64,000 nt of DNA, from positions 35,769,966-35,833,965 of the forward strand of contig NC_041018.1 in assembly GCF_004193775.1 (NCBI RefSeq), in the 5' to 3' direction. Under the pieces are notes generated by a model. That model was not told the DNA's origin. It made no database searches and saw nothing but the letters and a program-made list of their open reading frames with translations. This DNA is from Glycine soja. Taxonomy: Eukaryota; Streptophyta; Magnoliopsida; Fabales; Fabaceae. Each line of letters starts with the position of its first letter. Within the stretch, counting starts at the first letter, position 1. Both the position numbers and the translations under genes were made by a program. Below are positions 11,670 through 23,700 of the stretch, in pieces.

Positions 11670-12588
11670 ATTGTTTTGAGAAATCTGTTGTCTTTCCTGA
11701 GTCTGGTATGAGTGAAGGTGATATGTTTTTGTCTGCTAACCAAGTTGAGGCATCTTTAAGGGAGGATGCACAGGTATACATGATCTTAGCTAGTATGAGT
11801 GTCGAGACTACAAACCCTGTGAGTGATATACCATTGGTGAGAGAGTTTCCAGAGGTGTTTGAGGAGGTGTCAGGATTACCACCAGAGAGAGAGGTTGAGT
11901 TCTCTATAGACCTAGTGCCCGGTACTGGACCCATATCCATAGCACCTTATAGGATGTCCCCTGTGGAGTTGAGTGAGCTTAAGAAACAGTTAGAGGAACT
12001 TTTAGAGAAACAATTTGTGAGGCCTAGTGTGTCACCCTGGGGAGCACCGGTGTTGTTAGTTAAGAAGAAAGATGGGACTATGAGGCTATGTGTAGATTAT
12101 CGTCAGTTAAATAAGGTAACGATTAAGAATAGGTACCCTTTGCCTAGTATAGATGACCTGATGGACCAATTAGTAGGGGCTTGTGTGTTCAGTAAGATAG
12201 ATCTTAGGTCAGGTTACCACCAGATTAGAGTAAAGCCTGAAGATGTTCCGAAGACTGCCTTTAGGACCCGTTATGGTCATTATGAGTACTTGGTTATGCC
12301 TTTTGGTGTGACCAACGCCCCTGGTGTGTTCATGGATTATATGAATAGGATCTTTCACCCCTACCAAGATAGTTTTGTAGTGGTCTTCATAGATGATATC
12401 TTGGTGTATTCTAAGACTAGAGAGGAACATGAGGAGCATCTGAGAGTTGTGTTGCAAACCCTCAAAGACAATAGACTGTATTCTAAGTTGTCCAAGTGTG
12501 ATTTTTTGCTAGAGGAGGTGAGCTTCTTAGGGCACGTTATATCTAAGGGAGGGATAGCAGTAGATCCTTCCAAGGTAGAGGCGGTGAT
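11643..12588 (+). pseudogene. Reverse transcriptase, first part (pol segment 1)
   Basis: After the frameshift the pol frame runs to the solo LTR insertion at 12589. It carries the standard RT blocks: the entry motif with [57 protein letters not shown] and the catalytic FIDDILVYS, in which two adjacent aspartates bind metal. It ends in the connection region ([11 protein letters not shown]). The enzyme would copy element RNA into DNA within the particle. Coding resumes at 14852 after the insertion and its target duplication. Confidence 0.92.
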
Positions 12589-14851
12589 TGTAACATCCCA
12601 ATTTTTCGTAAATAAATTTAAAAAGCTTTTTAGTAAAAAATAAATAAATAAATAATTATAGAGCAAATAATAGACTGAGTACCCTAGGTATAAATAGTTA
12701 TGTTAAGTCAGCTGCCTCCTTTTTGGCCTCATTTTCGTTTTTCCCCTTCTCCTCTCAAAATCCTTTCTTTTTCCCGCAGCCCACCAAACCTGTCTCAGAA
12801 AAACGACGATCTCGAACCCGTTCACCGTTGGATCGTTGTGAAATTTGAGTATCATGTTCGCAACCCAATTACGAACATTCTCACCGTTGGGAATTTCAGA
12901 ATAATATATGAGCTTAGAGGAAAACCCTTCGCATTGTAGAATTTTAATTTCCCGCAGAAACCCAAAACTGTTTCTGTAAAACTACGATCCCAGTTTCGTT
13001 AACCGTTGGATTTTCATGAAATTTGGATATGTTATTCGAAATTCAATTCCGCACGCTTCCACCGTTGGGATTTGCGATATAATATTCTTGGAGGGAGAAA
13101 AAGGAATCGCATGAAGACAGTACAAGTGGAGGTTTCAACCTCTTCTCCGTCTCTCTGACGTTTGGAAATTCTATCGGAGCAGTCGGATGAATGATTGAAA
13201 GAATTTCAGGGAACCGCTAGAGATGTTGCTATCGTTGGCTGAAGACACGTGAGTCCGCTCAGAGGTAAGGGATGAATTATTCACAGTTGGGGATTAGTGA
13301 GAACATGTGTAGGGATCCTTAGAGGATTAATTTGGGGTTTTATTTTGGGATATTTGTTAAATTGCAATTTTTTCTTTATGATTATAAATAAAATATTGAT
13401 GTCCTAATGAAAATTGCTTGATAAATTGTGCTCTTGATATTTGTATATTTTGACCTACGATTTTGATATAATTGTGTAATATTATTCAAGGGGTTTTAGT
13501 CCTAATGTTGTGATAGTCTTTTATATAAATTGTTATATTGAGGATATGAAATGATGATTCAAATTGTGAGTATGTGATGAATTGTAGAAGAACATGTTGC
13601 TTTGAGATTATAATATTGTTATTGAGATTGAGTATAAGTGTAAAGTTCAACATGTGTTAATTTGTGAGATACGTGCAAACATGTGATGGTGAATTGTGAT
13701 ACTATGAGATGTGAAATTGTGAATGAGTTATAGTTGTGGATAAGTGTGTAGTTAACACTTGATGTGAAATTACTCGTGTTGTAAGCTATGAATTGTACAA
13801 TAACCCGACCAGCGTTATCTTGAGAAAAGCGTTGATGCGCAGTGTTAAAGAGAAAATGTAGGTTTCCTATTTAGGAACCAGTGTTAAATCGTAGCGCAAT
13901 TGTGTTGAACGTGTTTAAAACACGAGTGTAAGGTCGTGGGTATTGTATAATTCATGAGCAGTGTCTGCATGTAAAAAAAAAAATTATTTTAGGGGTTGGA
14001 CTTGAATCAGGAGGGAGAGGCCCTGACAGACTCTTCGGAGTGTAGGCCTTGGGGGTCACCGGGTTTGAGTGCTCCTTTAAGCCTATGCTGATCCCATAAG
14101 GTTGGAGCATTCTTGCAAAACATCGTGACCCTGACTGGTCTCCCTATGATCTTACTTAGTGAGAGTGACCTGACAAACCCATTGTGTGGTGTGTCTTGTT
14201 ATGTACTCCTAAGCGCCCCAAGGTGGTTTTCACTGGCATGGTACCACATTGCATATAGGATTGAGTCTTAGCATAACTATTGCATATGCTTGCTAATTGA
14301 TGTGTTATTATATCTTGATCGAAGTGTGGGATTCTTGTGTAATGTGATTGATAATTGAAAAGTGAATTTTGAATGATGAAGTGGTGAAGTTACGTGAGCT
14401 ATGTTTAAGCATGTGGTATCTCATTTATATAATATGTATATTTAATTGTCTTGTTTCTCTATTAGCTAGGAATGTGATAACTCACTCCCTGCGTTTTGTT
14501 GTGTTTGGATCCTGTGATGATCTTGAACTTGTGTTCGGGGGAGCAGATGAATAGGTGGATGACTATGAAGAACCTCATGCTAGAGGACACGGGAACACAA
14601 CGCTCTGATAGGATGTGACATTAGGATATAGGTTCTATATTAATTGTATGAAGCTTAGACGACCTTGTTGAGTCGAGAATACTTTATTATTTATTTGGAC
14701 AAGTTTGAATATGATGTAGAAGAAAATGAATGTGAGCCTTTTTCCCGTTTGAAAGACTTGTTTAAAAAAAATGTTTTAAAAATACTTTTAATTAATATTT
14801 GAATTTTTTTATTCCTTATTAGTATATATGTGAGGGGTAGAGGGTGTCACA
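12589..14851 (+). mobile_element. Gypsy solo LTR (short subfamily) inserted in RT
   Basis: It begins TGTAACATCCC and ends AGAGGGTGTCACA, flanked by GTGAT at 12584-12588 and 14852-14856. Length is 2263 bp. It has a TATA-like box GTATAAATAG at 12688-12697, one copy of the GGTTTCCTA/TAGGAACC palindrome near 13860, and the conserved block at 13990-14280. No internal region is present, so unequal recombination between the two LTRs of a full element has probably removed the rest. Its end sequences differ from those of the host element, but both LTR types share long stretches in their 3' halves, so they are related families. Confidence 0.95.
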
Positions 14852-14982
14852 GTGATGAGTAGAGAGAGTCCTAAGTCAGTGTTTGAGATTAAGAGCTTTC
14901 TTGGCTTAGCAGGATACTACCGTAGATTCATAGAGGGTTTTTCTAAGCTAGCCTTACCTTTGACTAAGCTTACTCGTAAGGT
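14852..14982 (+). pseudogene. Pol segment 2, RT connection region
   Basis: This short piece carries the conserved FLGLAGYYRRFIEGFSKLA motif linking the RT thumb to RNase H, and joins in frame with the sequence before the solo LTR once the GTGAT duplication is counted once. A frameshift near 14979-14982, consistent with loss of one G in a G run, ends the frame. The following RNase H is read in another frame starting by 14992. Confidence 0.88.
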
Positions 14983-15842
14983 CAGGTTTTTGTGTGGGAT
15001 GCCCAATGTGAGAGTAGTTTCCGTACCCATAAGGAAAGGTTGACCACTGCACCAGTCTTAGTGTTACCTAATCCGAGTGAATCTTTTGTGGTGTACTGTG
15101 ATGCGTCCAAGATGGGTTTGGGTGGAGTGCTTATGCAATGGGGACAGGTTGTGGCCTATGCTTCTCGACAACTTAAGATACATGAAAGGAATTATCCCAC
15201 ACACGATCTTGAGTTAGCAGTCGTAGTTTTTGCTCTTAAGCTTTGGAGGCATTACCTTTATGGATCTAAATTTGAGGTGTTTAGTGATCATAAGAGCCTT
15301 AGATATTTGTTTGATCAAAAAGAGCTTAACATGAGGCAGAGGAGATGGTTAGAGTTCCTTAAGGATTACGATTTTGAACTGAGCTATCACCCAGGTAAAG
15401 CCAATGTAGTAGCTGATGCCTTAAGTAGAAAATCCCTTCAAATGTCTGCTTTGGTGGTTAGAGAGTTGGATCTCTTAGAGCAGTTTAGAGACATGAGTTT
15501 GGCATGTGAGATCACCTCTAGTAGCATTAAGTTAGGTATGTTGAGAGTCACCAGCGAACTCTTAAGCGAGATCCGTGAGGGTCAGAAGTCTGACCCATTC
15601 TTGTCAGCTCAGTTAGAGTCCATAGTCGCAAGGAGAAAGAGTAGTTTTAGAGTGGGAACTGATGGAGTCTTGAGGTTTCAGGATAGGGTGTGTGTGTCTA
15701 GTGTACCCAAGCTTAGGAAAACAATCTTGGAAGAGGGCCATAGAAGTAGTCTGAGTATCCACCCGGGAGCGACTAAGATGTACCAGGACCTTAGGCAGAT
15801 GTTTTGGTGGCCGAGTATGAAGAAAGAAGTTTATGAGTTTGT
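14983..15842 (+). pseudogene. RNase H and integrase N-terminus (pol segment 3)
   Basis: The frame encodes a Ty3-type RNase H: first catalytic aspartate in [15 protein letters not shown], glutamate in [18 protein letters not shown], aspartate in [12 protein letters not shown], and the terminal [12 protein letters not shown]. It would degrade the RNA of the RNA/DNA hybrid. Further on comes the first half of the integrase HHCC zinc finger ([18 protein letters not shown]). The pair of cysteines lies beyond the foreign insertion, in CLVCQKTK. The frame is broken at AGTTTGT (15836-15842), where the inserted fragment starts. Confidence 0.92.
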
Positions 15843-16956
15843 GATGAGGACATGACCAAGAGCAAGGGCAAGGATCCACTTGAAGGACTTGGAGGACCTA
15901 TGACAAGGGCTAGAGCAAGGAAAGCCAAGAAAGCTCTTCAACAAGTGTTGTCCATACTATTTGAATACAAGCTCAAGTTTCAAGGAGAAAAGTCCAAGGT
16001 TGTGAGTTGTATCATGGCCCAAATGGAGGAGGACTAAATGACACCACTTTGTTTCAATTTTAGAGTGTTTAGTTTGTCTAAATAATGGCCCAATCCTTGT
16101 AAAGTTGGCTGACCAAAAATATGTTTTGGGTTAATCAACTAAAAGGGCTTTAGTTCAAGTTGTAATAAGGGCCCAATTGGCAACCTAGGCATCAGCCTTT
16201 TGGGAGACCAAATGGTGGCTGACTTGTTGGCTGTTGGGGGTGACTTTTGGTTGCCACAATTTCAGTTACACTCAGCCATTAAGTTTGTTTTAATTCCCTA
16301 GGTTAATGGCATTAAGTTATTTTAATTCTAGGTTAGTGGGTCATTACTAAAATCTGCTGTAAAGCTTCTATATAAGCTGACCCATTTTATCAATAAACAC
16401 AAGTTGAGTTTTATTCAGAAAATTAGAGTTTATCTCTTTTATCTTAGTGAGAGTGATTCTCCTAAATTCTTGAGTGATTCAAGAACACCCTGGCTGTATC
16501 AAAGGACTTTCACAACCTTTGTGTGTTGCCCTCGCTGGAAAGAGTGATTCTTTCCTTCCTTTCATCTTCACCCTTGTTCTTTCAAACCACAATTCCAGAA
16601 AATCCACCTCTGCCCAGAATTATCTCGTGGCCATAACTCCCATTTTACGCACTCAGATTAAGTGATTCTTGAGCCTAAATTGACTTTCAAAACGAGACCT
16701 TTCACCTCGTTTTGGAATCACCTCATTTGGAGCCCTGTAGCTTCAGTTATTGCCATTTCTATATTTTTGTCCAGCCACCACTTAACCTACATTTTACCAT
16801 CCCATTCATCCATTTTATGCCAAGAACCACCTTATTAAGACCCACGAAATTAACCACCTTATTTTCCATCCTTTCCTTAATCAATTTCCGCATTTTCCAT
16901 CAAGGTTTAATCCTAGACGATCCTAAGTCAGCCCTTGTGCCATGAGGGTTCATATC
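15843..16956 (+). mobile_element. Foreign retroelement fragment inserted in integrase
   Basis: About 1.1 kb of unrelated DNA lies between two AGTTTGT copies (15836-15842 and 16957-16963). It starts with a 61-codon frame (15852-16037) containing GGPMTRARARKAKKALQQ, which resembles the C-terminal tail of another Ty3/gypsy polyprotein. LTR-like DNA follows, with TCTATATAAGC at 16367-16377 and AATAAA at 16392. No convincing LTR termini or inverted repeats were found. It may be a 3' fragment of a second element joined by template switching or break repair. The 7-bp repeat could be a target duplication or microhomology. Confidence 0.7.
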
Positions 16957-18155
16957 AGTTTGTCCTTGCATGCCTAGTGTGTCAAAAAACTAAAATAGAA
17001 CATCAGAAGCCTTCAAGGAAGTTGCAACCTTTAGAGATACCTGAGTGGAAGTGGGATAGCATCTCCATGGATTTCGTGGTGGGGTTACCTAGAACCCCCA
17101 AAGGTTTAGATTCCATTTGGGTTATTGTAGACAGGTTGACCAAATCTGCTCACTTCATCCCAATAAACATCAGATATTCTTTAGAGAGGTTGACTAGCTT
17201 GTACGTCAGTGAGATAGTTAGACTACACGGTGTTCCTTCTAGCATAGTTTCTGATAGAGATCCCAAATTTACCTCTAGATTTTGGGAGAGTCTTCATAAA
17301 GCCTTAGGGACCAAGCTTAGGTTGAGTTCTGCTTACCACCCACAGAATGACGGTCAAACCGAGCGCACCATCCAATCCTTAGAGGACCTCTTGAGAGCCT
17401 GTGTGTTAGAGCAGAGGGGTAGTTGGGATAGCTTCTTACCCTTGATACAGTTTACCTACAACAATAGTTTTCACTCCAGTATAGGTATGGCGCCTTACGA
17501 GGCATTGTATGGTAGAAGATGTAGGACACCTCTATGTTGGGTAGATTCCAGTGAGAGCATTGCCTTAGGACCTGAGGTAGTTCAGCAGACCACAGAAAAG
17601 GTCAAGTTGATCCAAGAAAGGATGAGAGCAGCCCAAAGTAGGCAGAAGAGCTACTATGATAAGAGAAGAAAGGATATTGAATTTGCTGTAGGTGATCATG
17701 TATTTTTGAGAGTCACTCCGTGGACTGGGGTTGGTAGGGCGTTGAAGTCCCATAAGCTCACACCTAGATTCATTGGTCCCTTTGAAATCCTAAAGTGTGT
17801 CGGCCCAGTTGCGTATCAGGTGGCTTTGCCACCATCTCTCTCAAATCTCCATAGTGTCTTCCATATCTCTCAACTCAGAAAATATGTCCATGATCCGTCG
17901 CACGTGATCGAGTTGGACAATGTCCAAGTGAAAGAGAACTTGACATATGAAACACAACCACTGAGGATCGACGATCGTATGGTTAAGCAGCTAAGGGGGA
18001 AAGAGATTCCCTTGGTCAAAGTAGTATGGGGAAGTGCTTCGGGCGAGGATGCCACCTGGGAACTAGAGGGTCAGATGCGTGATGCATATCCTACCTTATT
18101 CGATACTGGTAAGTTTCGGGGACGAAACTTTTCTTTTAGGGGGGTGGAATTGTAA
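16957..18155 (+). pseudogene. Integrase core and C-terminal region (pol segment 4)
   Basis: Coding resumes with the zinc-finger cysteines (CLVCQKTKIEHQKP). The integrase core has its catalytic residues in place: D in SMDFVVGLPRTPKG, D in IVSDRDPKFTSRFWE, and E in NDGQTERTIQSLEDLLRAC. The GPF-type C-terminal module (FIGPFEILKCVGPVAYQV) is followed by a chromodomain-like tail (EIPLVKVVWG...ATWELEGQMR). The frame ends at the TAA at 18153-18155, just inside the 3' LTR. The protein would join cDNA ends to host DNA. This segment looks intact; it lacks only its upstream part. Confidence 0.93.
18138..18149 (+). promoter_or_regulatory. Polypurine tract
   Basis: AGGGGGGTGGAA precedes the 3' LTR by one base and is the expected plus-strand primer site of an LTR retrotransposon. 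It overlaps the 3' end of the integrase frame. Confidence 0.85.
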
Positions 18156-19073
18156 CAGTCGTAATTGTTAATAAATAAATAAATAATACAGTAATAAGTT
18201 AATAAATAAATAAATAAATATATAAAAATTTAATTAGGTCATAAATCTCCACTATATAAACCAAATGTTAACCTAGAGCAGCTTTTACAAAACACTTATG
18301 TCCCTAAAAGAGCAACCAGAGGAGGAGCTCTAGAGAGCACCAGAGACGCCACCATTGCTAACAGAGAACATTTAAGCGACTACCTCGAGGTAAGGGATGA
18401 GTTACTCACGCTTGGGAATTAGAATGAACATGTGTAGGGATCCCTAGAGGGTCAATTTTTGGGTTATTTTGGTGTGTTTATGAATTTAATTATGTTTTCA
18501 TGTTTAATCGCGGATTGAGTGTGTTTGATGAACCAATTGGTGTTCTGTTGCGAGTTTGTTGTAGGATTGATGTGTTCCTGTGCTAGGTGTGTACCTTAGG
18601 AATTAGAATTTTTTATAATTAGCATAAAAATTGTGTGGTGGTGATTTTGTTTATACCAGATATGTTGGCCTTTCAATCTTGTTCTTTTTATTTTTTTTAT
18701 TTATTTTTTTCACACCGCAGTGTATATGTGTACATATATATTGATACTGTTTTCTTTTTACAAACTTTATATTTTATTTCACGTGGGTGATTTCTCGTCA
18801 TGAAATTCATATGTGTAGGGATTGTTGGATAATTGAATTGGCTAAAATCATTTAAAGAAATTAACTAAAGTTGTATTCACATTGTAATTAGGCATTTTCT
18901 TGATGTTGGTAACTTAGTTGAAATATATTTAGAATATAGGTATACATGTTGTTCATAGAAATCAATATGAGTATATATATTTTATTGTTATATATAATTT
19001 GTATTTACTTAATGATATATTTGATATTATTGTGATTATTTTATATTAATATATATTTAATACTTTTTATATG

Positions 19074-19120
<47 letters not shown>

Positions 19121-20504
19121 ATGTGTATTTTATAGTTATTTGTTTATAAGCCTTGAAGTTAAATATTGTATGTTATTATTATTATGATACATTGTTATTT
19201 AATTGTTGAGTATATTTTGTAATTAGTTAGTGTGAAATGTTAAACTTTAGACATGAAATATGGTTGTGAATGAGTGTGTGATTGATATTTGTAGTGATAT
19301 TACTTGTCATGTGAGTTATGAGTTATACAGTAACCCGATCAGTGTTTACCTTGAGAGAACTTTTATGCGCAGTGTTAAAGGAAATTGTAGGATTCCTAGT
19401 TAGGATCCTGAAGGGTTAAACTATAGCGCAATTTGTTAAATATGTTTGAAATATAAGAGTGAGGTCGTGGGTATTATATAACTCATAAACAGTGTCTGCA
19501 TGTAAAAAAAAAATATTTTAGGGGTTGGACCTGAATCAGGAAGGTGAGGCCCAAACGGATTCTTCAGAGTCTAGGCCTTGGGGGTAAAGATACTCGGTTT
19601 GAGTGCTCCTTTAAGCCCATGTTGATCCCATGTGGTTGGGGCATTCTCGCAAAACAGAGTAACCCTGACTTGTCACCTTATGATGTTACTTAGTGTGAGT
19701 GACTGAGTATACCCATTGTGTGGTGTGCTTTGTCATGTACTCCTAAGCGCCCAGTGTTGTTTTTCACTGACATGGTACCACATTGCATATAGGCTTGAGT
19801 CTTAGTATAATTGTTGCATAACGCTTGTGTTTGAATTTCATTGAGTTAACAATTGTGGTTGATGTTATTTTGTGGAGTGTATAAACATGAATGGGTGTGA
19901 ATAATGTGTGCGATTTTGTGCAGTAATGTTATTTATATACATTCAGCTTTAAGTATTATATGTTTCACATGCTCTAATGTTTTATTATATACGAATGTGA
20001 TAACTCACTCCCGGTGTGTGTTTGTGTTTGGGCTGATTGCCACTTTGTTTCAGGTGAGGCTTCATATGATGAGTCACATGCTAGAGATGGAGAGACTTAG
20101 TCTGTGATAGGGATATGCTCTGATAAGTGTGACATTGGGGCATAGGATTTTACTTCGCATATTATGATTTTCACATGTTATGATTTACTGAATGATATAA
20201 TTGTGTTATACTTTTCTACTTTAGTTTCTTTCTATTATTTATTTAGAGTGAATGACCTTGTTTTGAGCCGGGATAATCTTACCTTTTATTAAAAAAAATA
20301 ATTCTATTATGTTTTCACTAAGTGGATGTGAACCTTTATCCTTTTGAATTGATTTAAATTAAATGTGTTTAAAAAGAAAAAATTATTAATTAATTTTGCA
20401 TGTTTTTTCCTTCTTTTATTATTATGTGTTTATAATCTTTTAATTAAATTTTGTATGATTTATTTAATTAGTTAGTTATAATTGTAAGGGCAGAGGGTGT
20501 CACA
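18151..20504 (+). mobile_element. 3' LTR of the gypsy element
   Basis: It starts TGTAACAGTCG and ends GAGGGTGTCACA, 2354 bp. The TATA-like box is at 18252-18261 and the conserved block at about 19520-19811. Compared with the 5' LTR it lacks a segment near its position 150 and has an (AT)n run (about 19074-19118) in place of a mixed AT stretch. Most other differences are single transitions. Confidence 0.95.
19074..19118. repeat. (AT)n tract in the 3' LTR
   Basis: A pure AT dinucleotide run that replaces a more complex AT-rich stretch of about 100 bp in the 5' LTR. Confidence 0.9.
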
Positions 20505-20736
20505 CGTGATCTCCAAGCCCAAGAAGAAGATGGGAACCAGCATCACGCTTTCTGAGTTCAACCATTGCAGTTTTGACTATGGCCTTACACGTGATGAGAC
20601 GTTCACCCTTCTCACTAGTCCCAAGGCGTTTTGCTTAGGAAATGCAATTCAATGCCATGGCAGTAATTTCTCCTCCTATGATCGCTCCGACGGTCGCTCG
20701 CTCAACCGCGACGACAGCAACAATGAAGGCTCATGA
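20505..20736 (+). pseudogene. 3' part of eIF4B-like pseudogene
   Basis: Joined to the upstream piece at CGTGA, the frame continues ISKPKKKMGTSITLSEFNH, then YGLTRDETFTLLTSPK and NFSSYDRSDGRSLNRDDS, ending in TGA at 20734-20736. In plant eIF4B the lysine block and TLSEF motif are followed by a GL(T)xxE..LPTGP-like segment and a glycine/arginine/serine-rich region with a similar SSYxRS pattern, so order and spacing fit. The rest of the protein (RNA-binding and C-terminal parts) is missing. The fragment probably represents a retro- or transposon-captured N-terminus. Confidence 0.5.
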
Positions 20737-23700
20737 AGGGGGAGGGAGGAGACAGAAGGTCCAACATTGGATTGAAGAACGCCTTAGGAGAATTTTTGTC
20801 CAGGCTTTATGATGTGTAGAGTTAATTGAAGAACGTATGTCAGCCTGAGTTCTCAGATTCAGTGTAAATAGCTAATTTAATTTGAGTTATTGAAAATTTG
20901 ATTTCTTTGTTCTAAATCTTGATATGTGGTGTTTATGAAAATGCCTTATGCTTTTGATTCACATTTAATCAACTGGTGGCAATGACATTGTTACTAATGG
21001 GTGTTTGGAAACATATTGATGGGTGTTTTCAGAAATGCCTTATGCTTTTGAGTCACATTTAATCCACTTTGATAAAAGTTTCCTCCAATCATGATTATAT
21101 TATCTATTAATCTTGCATTAAGAATTTAAACCATTTTTTTAAGATGTGGTAAGAGCAAAAATGCACCTTTTTGACTATTGAATATATTTGTCTTGTTCTT
21201 ATTTCATTTGTCGAATCCTAGATGGTCAGTCAGAGCTTCATGTGTTAGATTAGTAACTAGAAGTTTGGTAGATGTTGCTATTAGCTTTGAGGTAGTTATA
21301 AATGCTTGTTTAGTTTTCATAGGCAGCGTATTCATTTACACGATCTTGTCTTCTGCATCTTTTCTCATTCAGTGCCTGGTTTATTTTCTATTTTAAGTAT
21401 TTAAAAGATAATCATGATTTAAATTTGAATATTCCATCTTGAGTTTGTTCTATTTTAGTGTTTATAGTGATAGAGCCCAAATTCGTTGCAATTAGGGAAC
21501 TGGAATAGGAATAAAGGTTATTTCTACACATTTTAGATACATATAGAAGAGACTTCAATGTTTTCTACTATGTCTATATTTCCAAAAAAAATTCAACTTT
21601 TGTCTTAGAATAATGGTTTTACTAGGTTCTTATGAGAAGACTTTCTGCTTTTCTTATACTAAATTACTTGGCTTTTTGTAGGAATAATTTTGGCAATCAT
21701 GCTATGGGGATCTTTGATACCCTCATGGTCTTTCAGCTCCTTAGCTTCATATCTCACCAGTCGAGATCACTCTTTTTATTACAATTCTGTCATTGGTGCA
21801 ATCTACTGGCAATTAAAGTTCTATTTTGACCACATTCATGTATGTCTTGCAATTAGTGAAGCAAAACAACTAGATTGGGAATGAGAATGAGGTAGCTATG
21901 GGAATAGTGCACTGTTTGGAGCATTTGCATCAATTGACACTACCCATTGCCCAAAAAAAACTCTTGTTATTTTTAACAGTTATTTGGTGCATGTTGCTCA
22001 TGGTTTCTTATTTTTCTTATCAAATATTACTTTTTTGTTTGCCATTCTACTCTGAAAATTTTGGAATTATGTTGTACATTGGTAAGATATTGATTGTGTT
22101 AGTATTACCAATGATCAATTATGATCTAGCTACAGTCGTGTTTAGCCATCCCTATTTGGACCAAATGATAGGTAAAAGTTTTGTCGAGACAATATAAAAC
22201 TTTTGAGGTTAATAATTTGCATTGTCTTAATAATTTTGTTTTTGACATATATAATCAGAGTATACTGTCTCAAGAGGGTTAACCCTTTTAATCTTAGTGT
22301 TTCATTATTTAAGGGAGATTCTACTATCTGTGATTTGGTTTCTAACTTTGAAACACATTGTACTAAGTATTTGATATACAAATTCTGCTATAATTTCTAT
22401 AATTTTTAAGGGTGGTTAATAAGTCACCATGCTTGTGGCCTCAATTTTGAGTAATAGAGCATGATTTAGTTCATGATGGAAGCCTGTTGCATTAGTGCAT
22501 TATTCTACTTCTAGCAAGTTCCCATTGAAGTTTTTTTTTTTTTTTGTGAATAGTTGTGAACTGAGACATTTGAATATTTGATCCATCTTTCCAACTCTGC
22601 CTAGTGAGGAGAAAAAGGTTCTTATTTTTGTGAATAATTTTGAATTGTGATAAGGTAAGTACATGTGATTTTATCCAATCCATTGCACCTGGACCTGCAT
22701 ATTTATCTTGTTTTACTTGACAGGAAATCTCTATCATGGGAAAAGCTAGGTTTGCAAAATGGATTGATTTCAATCCAATCTATTGAATTTTCAATACTTT
22801 TATTTGTTAAAGGCATTTTTCGATTATAATAGAAATAATGACACTGACATTGAGTAAGTCATTCATATTTTTAAACTTGCTATTCAAGTTGACAAGTGGT
22901 AAATATGATTATGATAAGAAATCTCTGTTATTTCAATATTATAATATTTTATTTAAGAATATTTCTAATAGTATTAATATAAAAAGAAATAATTTGGAAA
23001 GTTCATGTACATGCTTGAGTTTAAGTCCACTCTATTCCTTTGTCTCATGATCCACTGTTATCATAGCACTCTGCCATTTTTTAACCCACAGGGAAAAGGT
23101 TTATGCCTCTGTTATTCCATTTGGCTTCTAGTTTGGGAAGCTATAGTTTTCTAAATGTTGAGCATAGCTCTAGGGGTAGGGAGTTGAATCATTTTCTGGT
23201 GTAATTGTCCTACATTCCTATCTTATTGCAAGTTCAATAAGACTATTCAACTATTCATACATTTGGTTCCCATCACGAGATTTTGTATTACTCATGTTAT
23301 GCACAAGGTTGTTAAAGACAATAGATATCAAATTGTTACTTTAATGGGGAGGTCAATGCTCCTTCCTATACCAATTGCTTTGTTTAAATGTGCTACCTCC
23401 TACTGAAGTTGCAACCTTATGTTTTTGAATTAAAAGCTGATTTCATTTGAAGTGAATGGGCATGAATGCGAGTAGCCTCTGTAGTGATTACTACATATTT
23501 CATACCTAAAAAGATAATGAATTTAAGGGAAGGTACATAAGATCTGTGTTTTTTCAATATGTTTCCTTTGTTGATTGATATTCCTCTTGCTTCCAGAGAT
23601 CAAGGTACAAAGTTTACATGTTAGAAGCTACATACAAGGATCCGTTGGTGCATTTATTTATTCTTTCCACCGAGCAACATTGAGTATTATTTTTACCTTT

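Larger units (their letters stand above)
7707..20509 (+). mobile_element. Complete Ty3/gypsy LTR retrotransposon with nested insertions
   Basis: The element spans 7712-20504 and is flanked by the 5-bp direct duplication CGTGA (7707-7711 and 20505-20509). Parts in order are 5' LTR, tRNA-Met-type primer binding site, gag with two zinc knuckles, aspartic protease, reverse transcriptase, RNase H, integrase, polypurine tract and 3' LTR. The integrase-last order places it in Ty3/gypsy. The C-terminal chromodomain-like tail and LTRs of about 2.4 kb suggest a Tekay/Del-type chromovirus (inference). A solo LTR (12589-14851) and a foreign fragment (15843-16956) interrupt pol, which also has a nonsense codon and two frameshifts. 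By eye the LTRs differ at roughly twenty substitutions plus a few indels, about 1 percent, implying recent insertion. Confidence 0.95.

Noticed and set aside
21632..22197. Three overlapping plus-strand frames of 64-99 codons, possible exons
   Set aside because: Phenylalanine/leucine-rich as expected of T-rich DNA; no splice-linked continuous product or known motif could be built.
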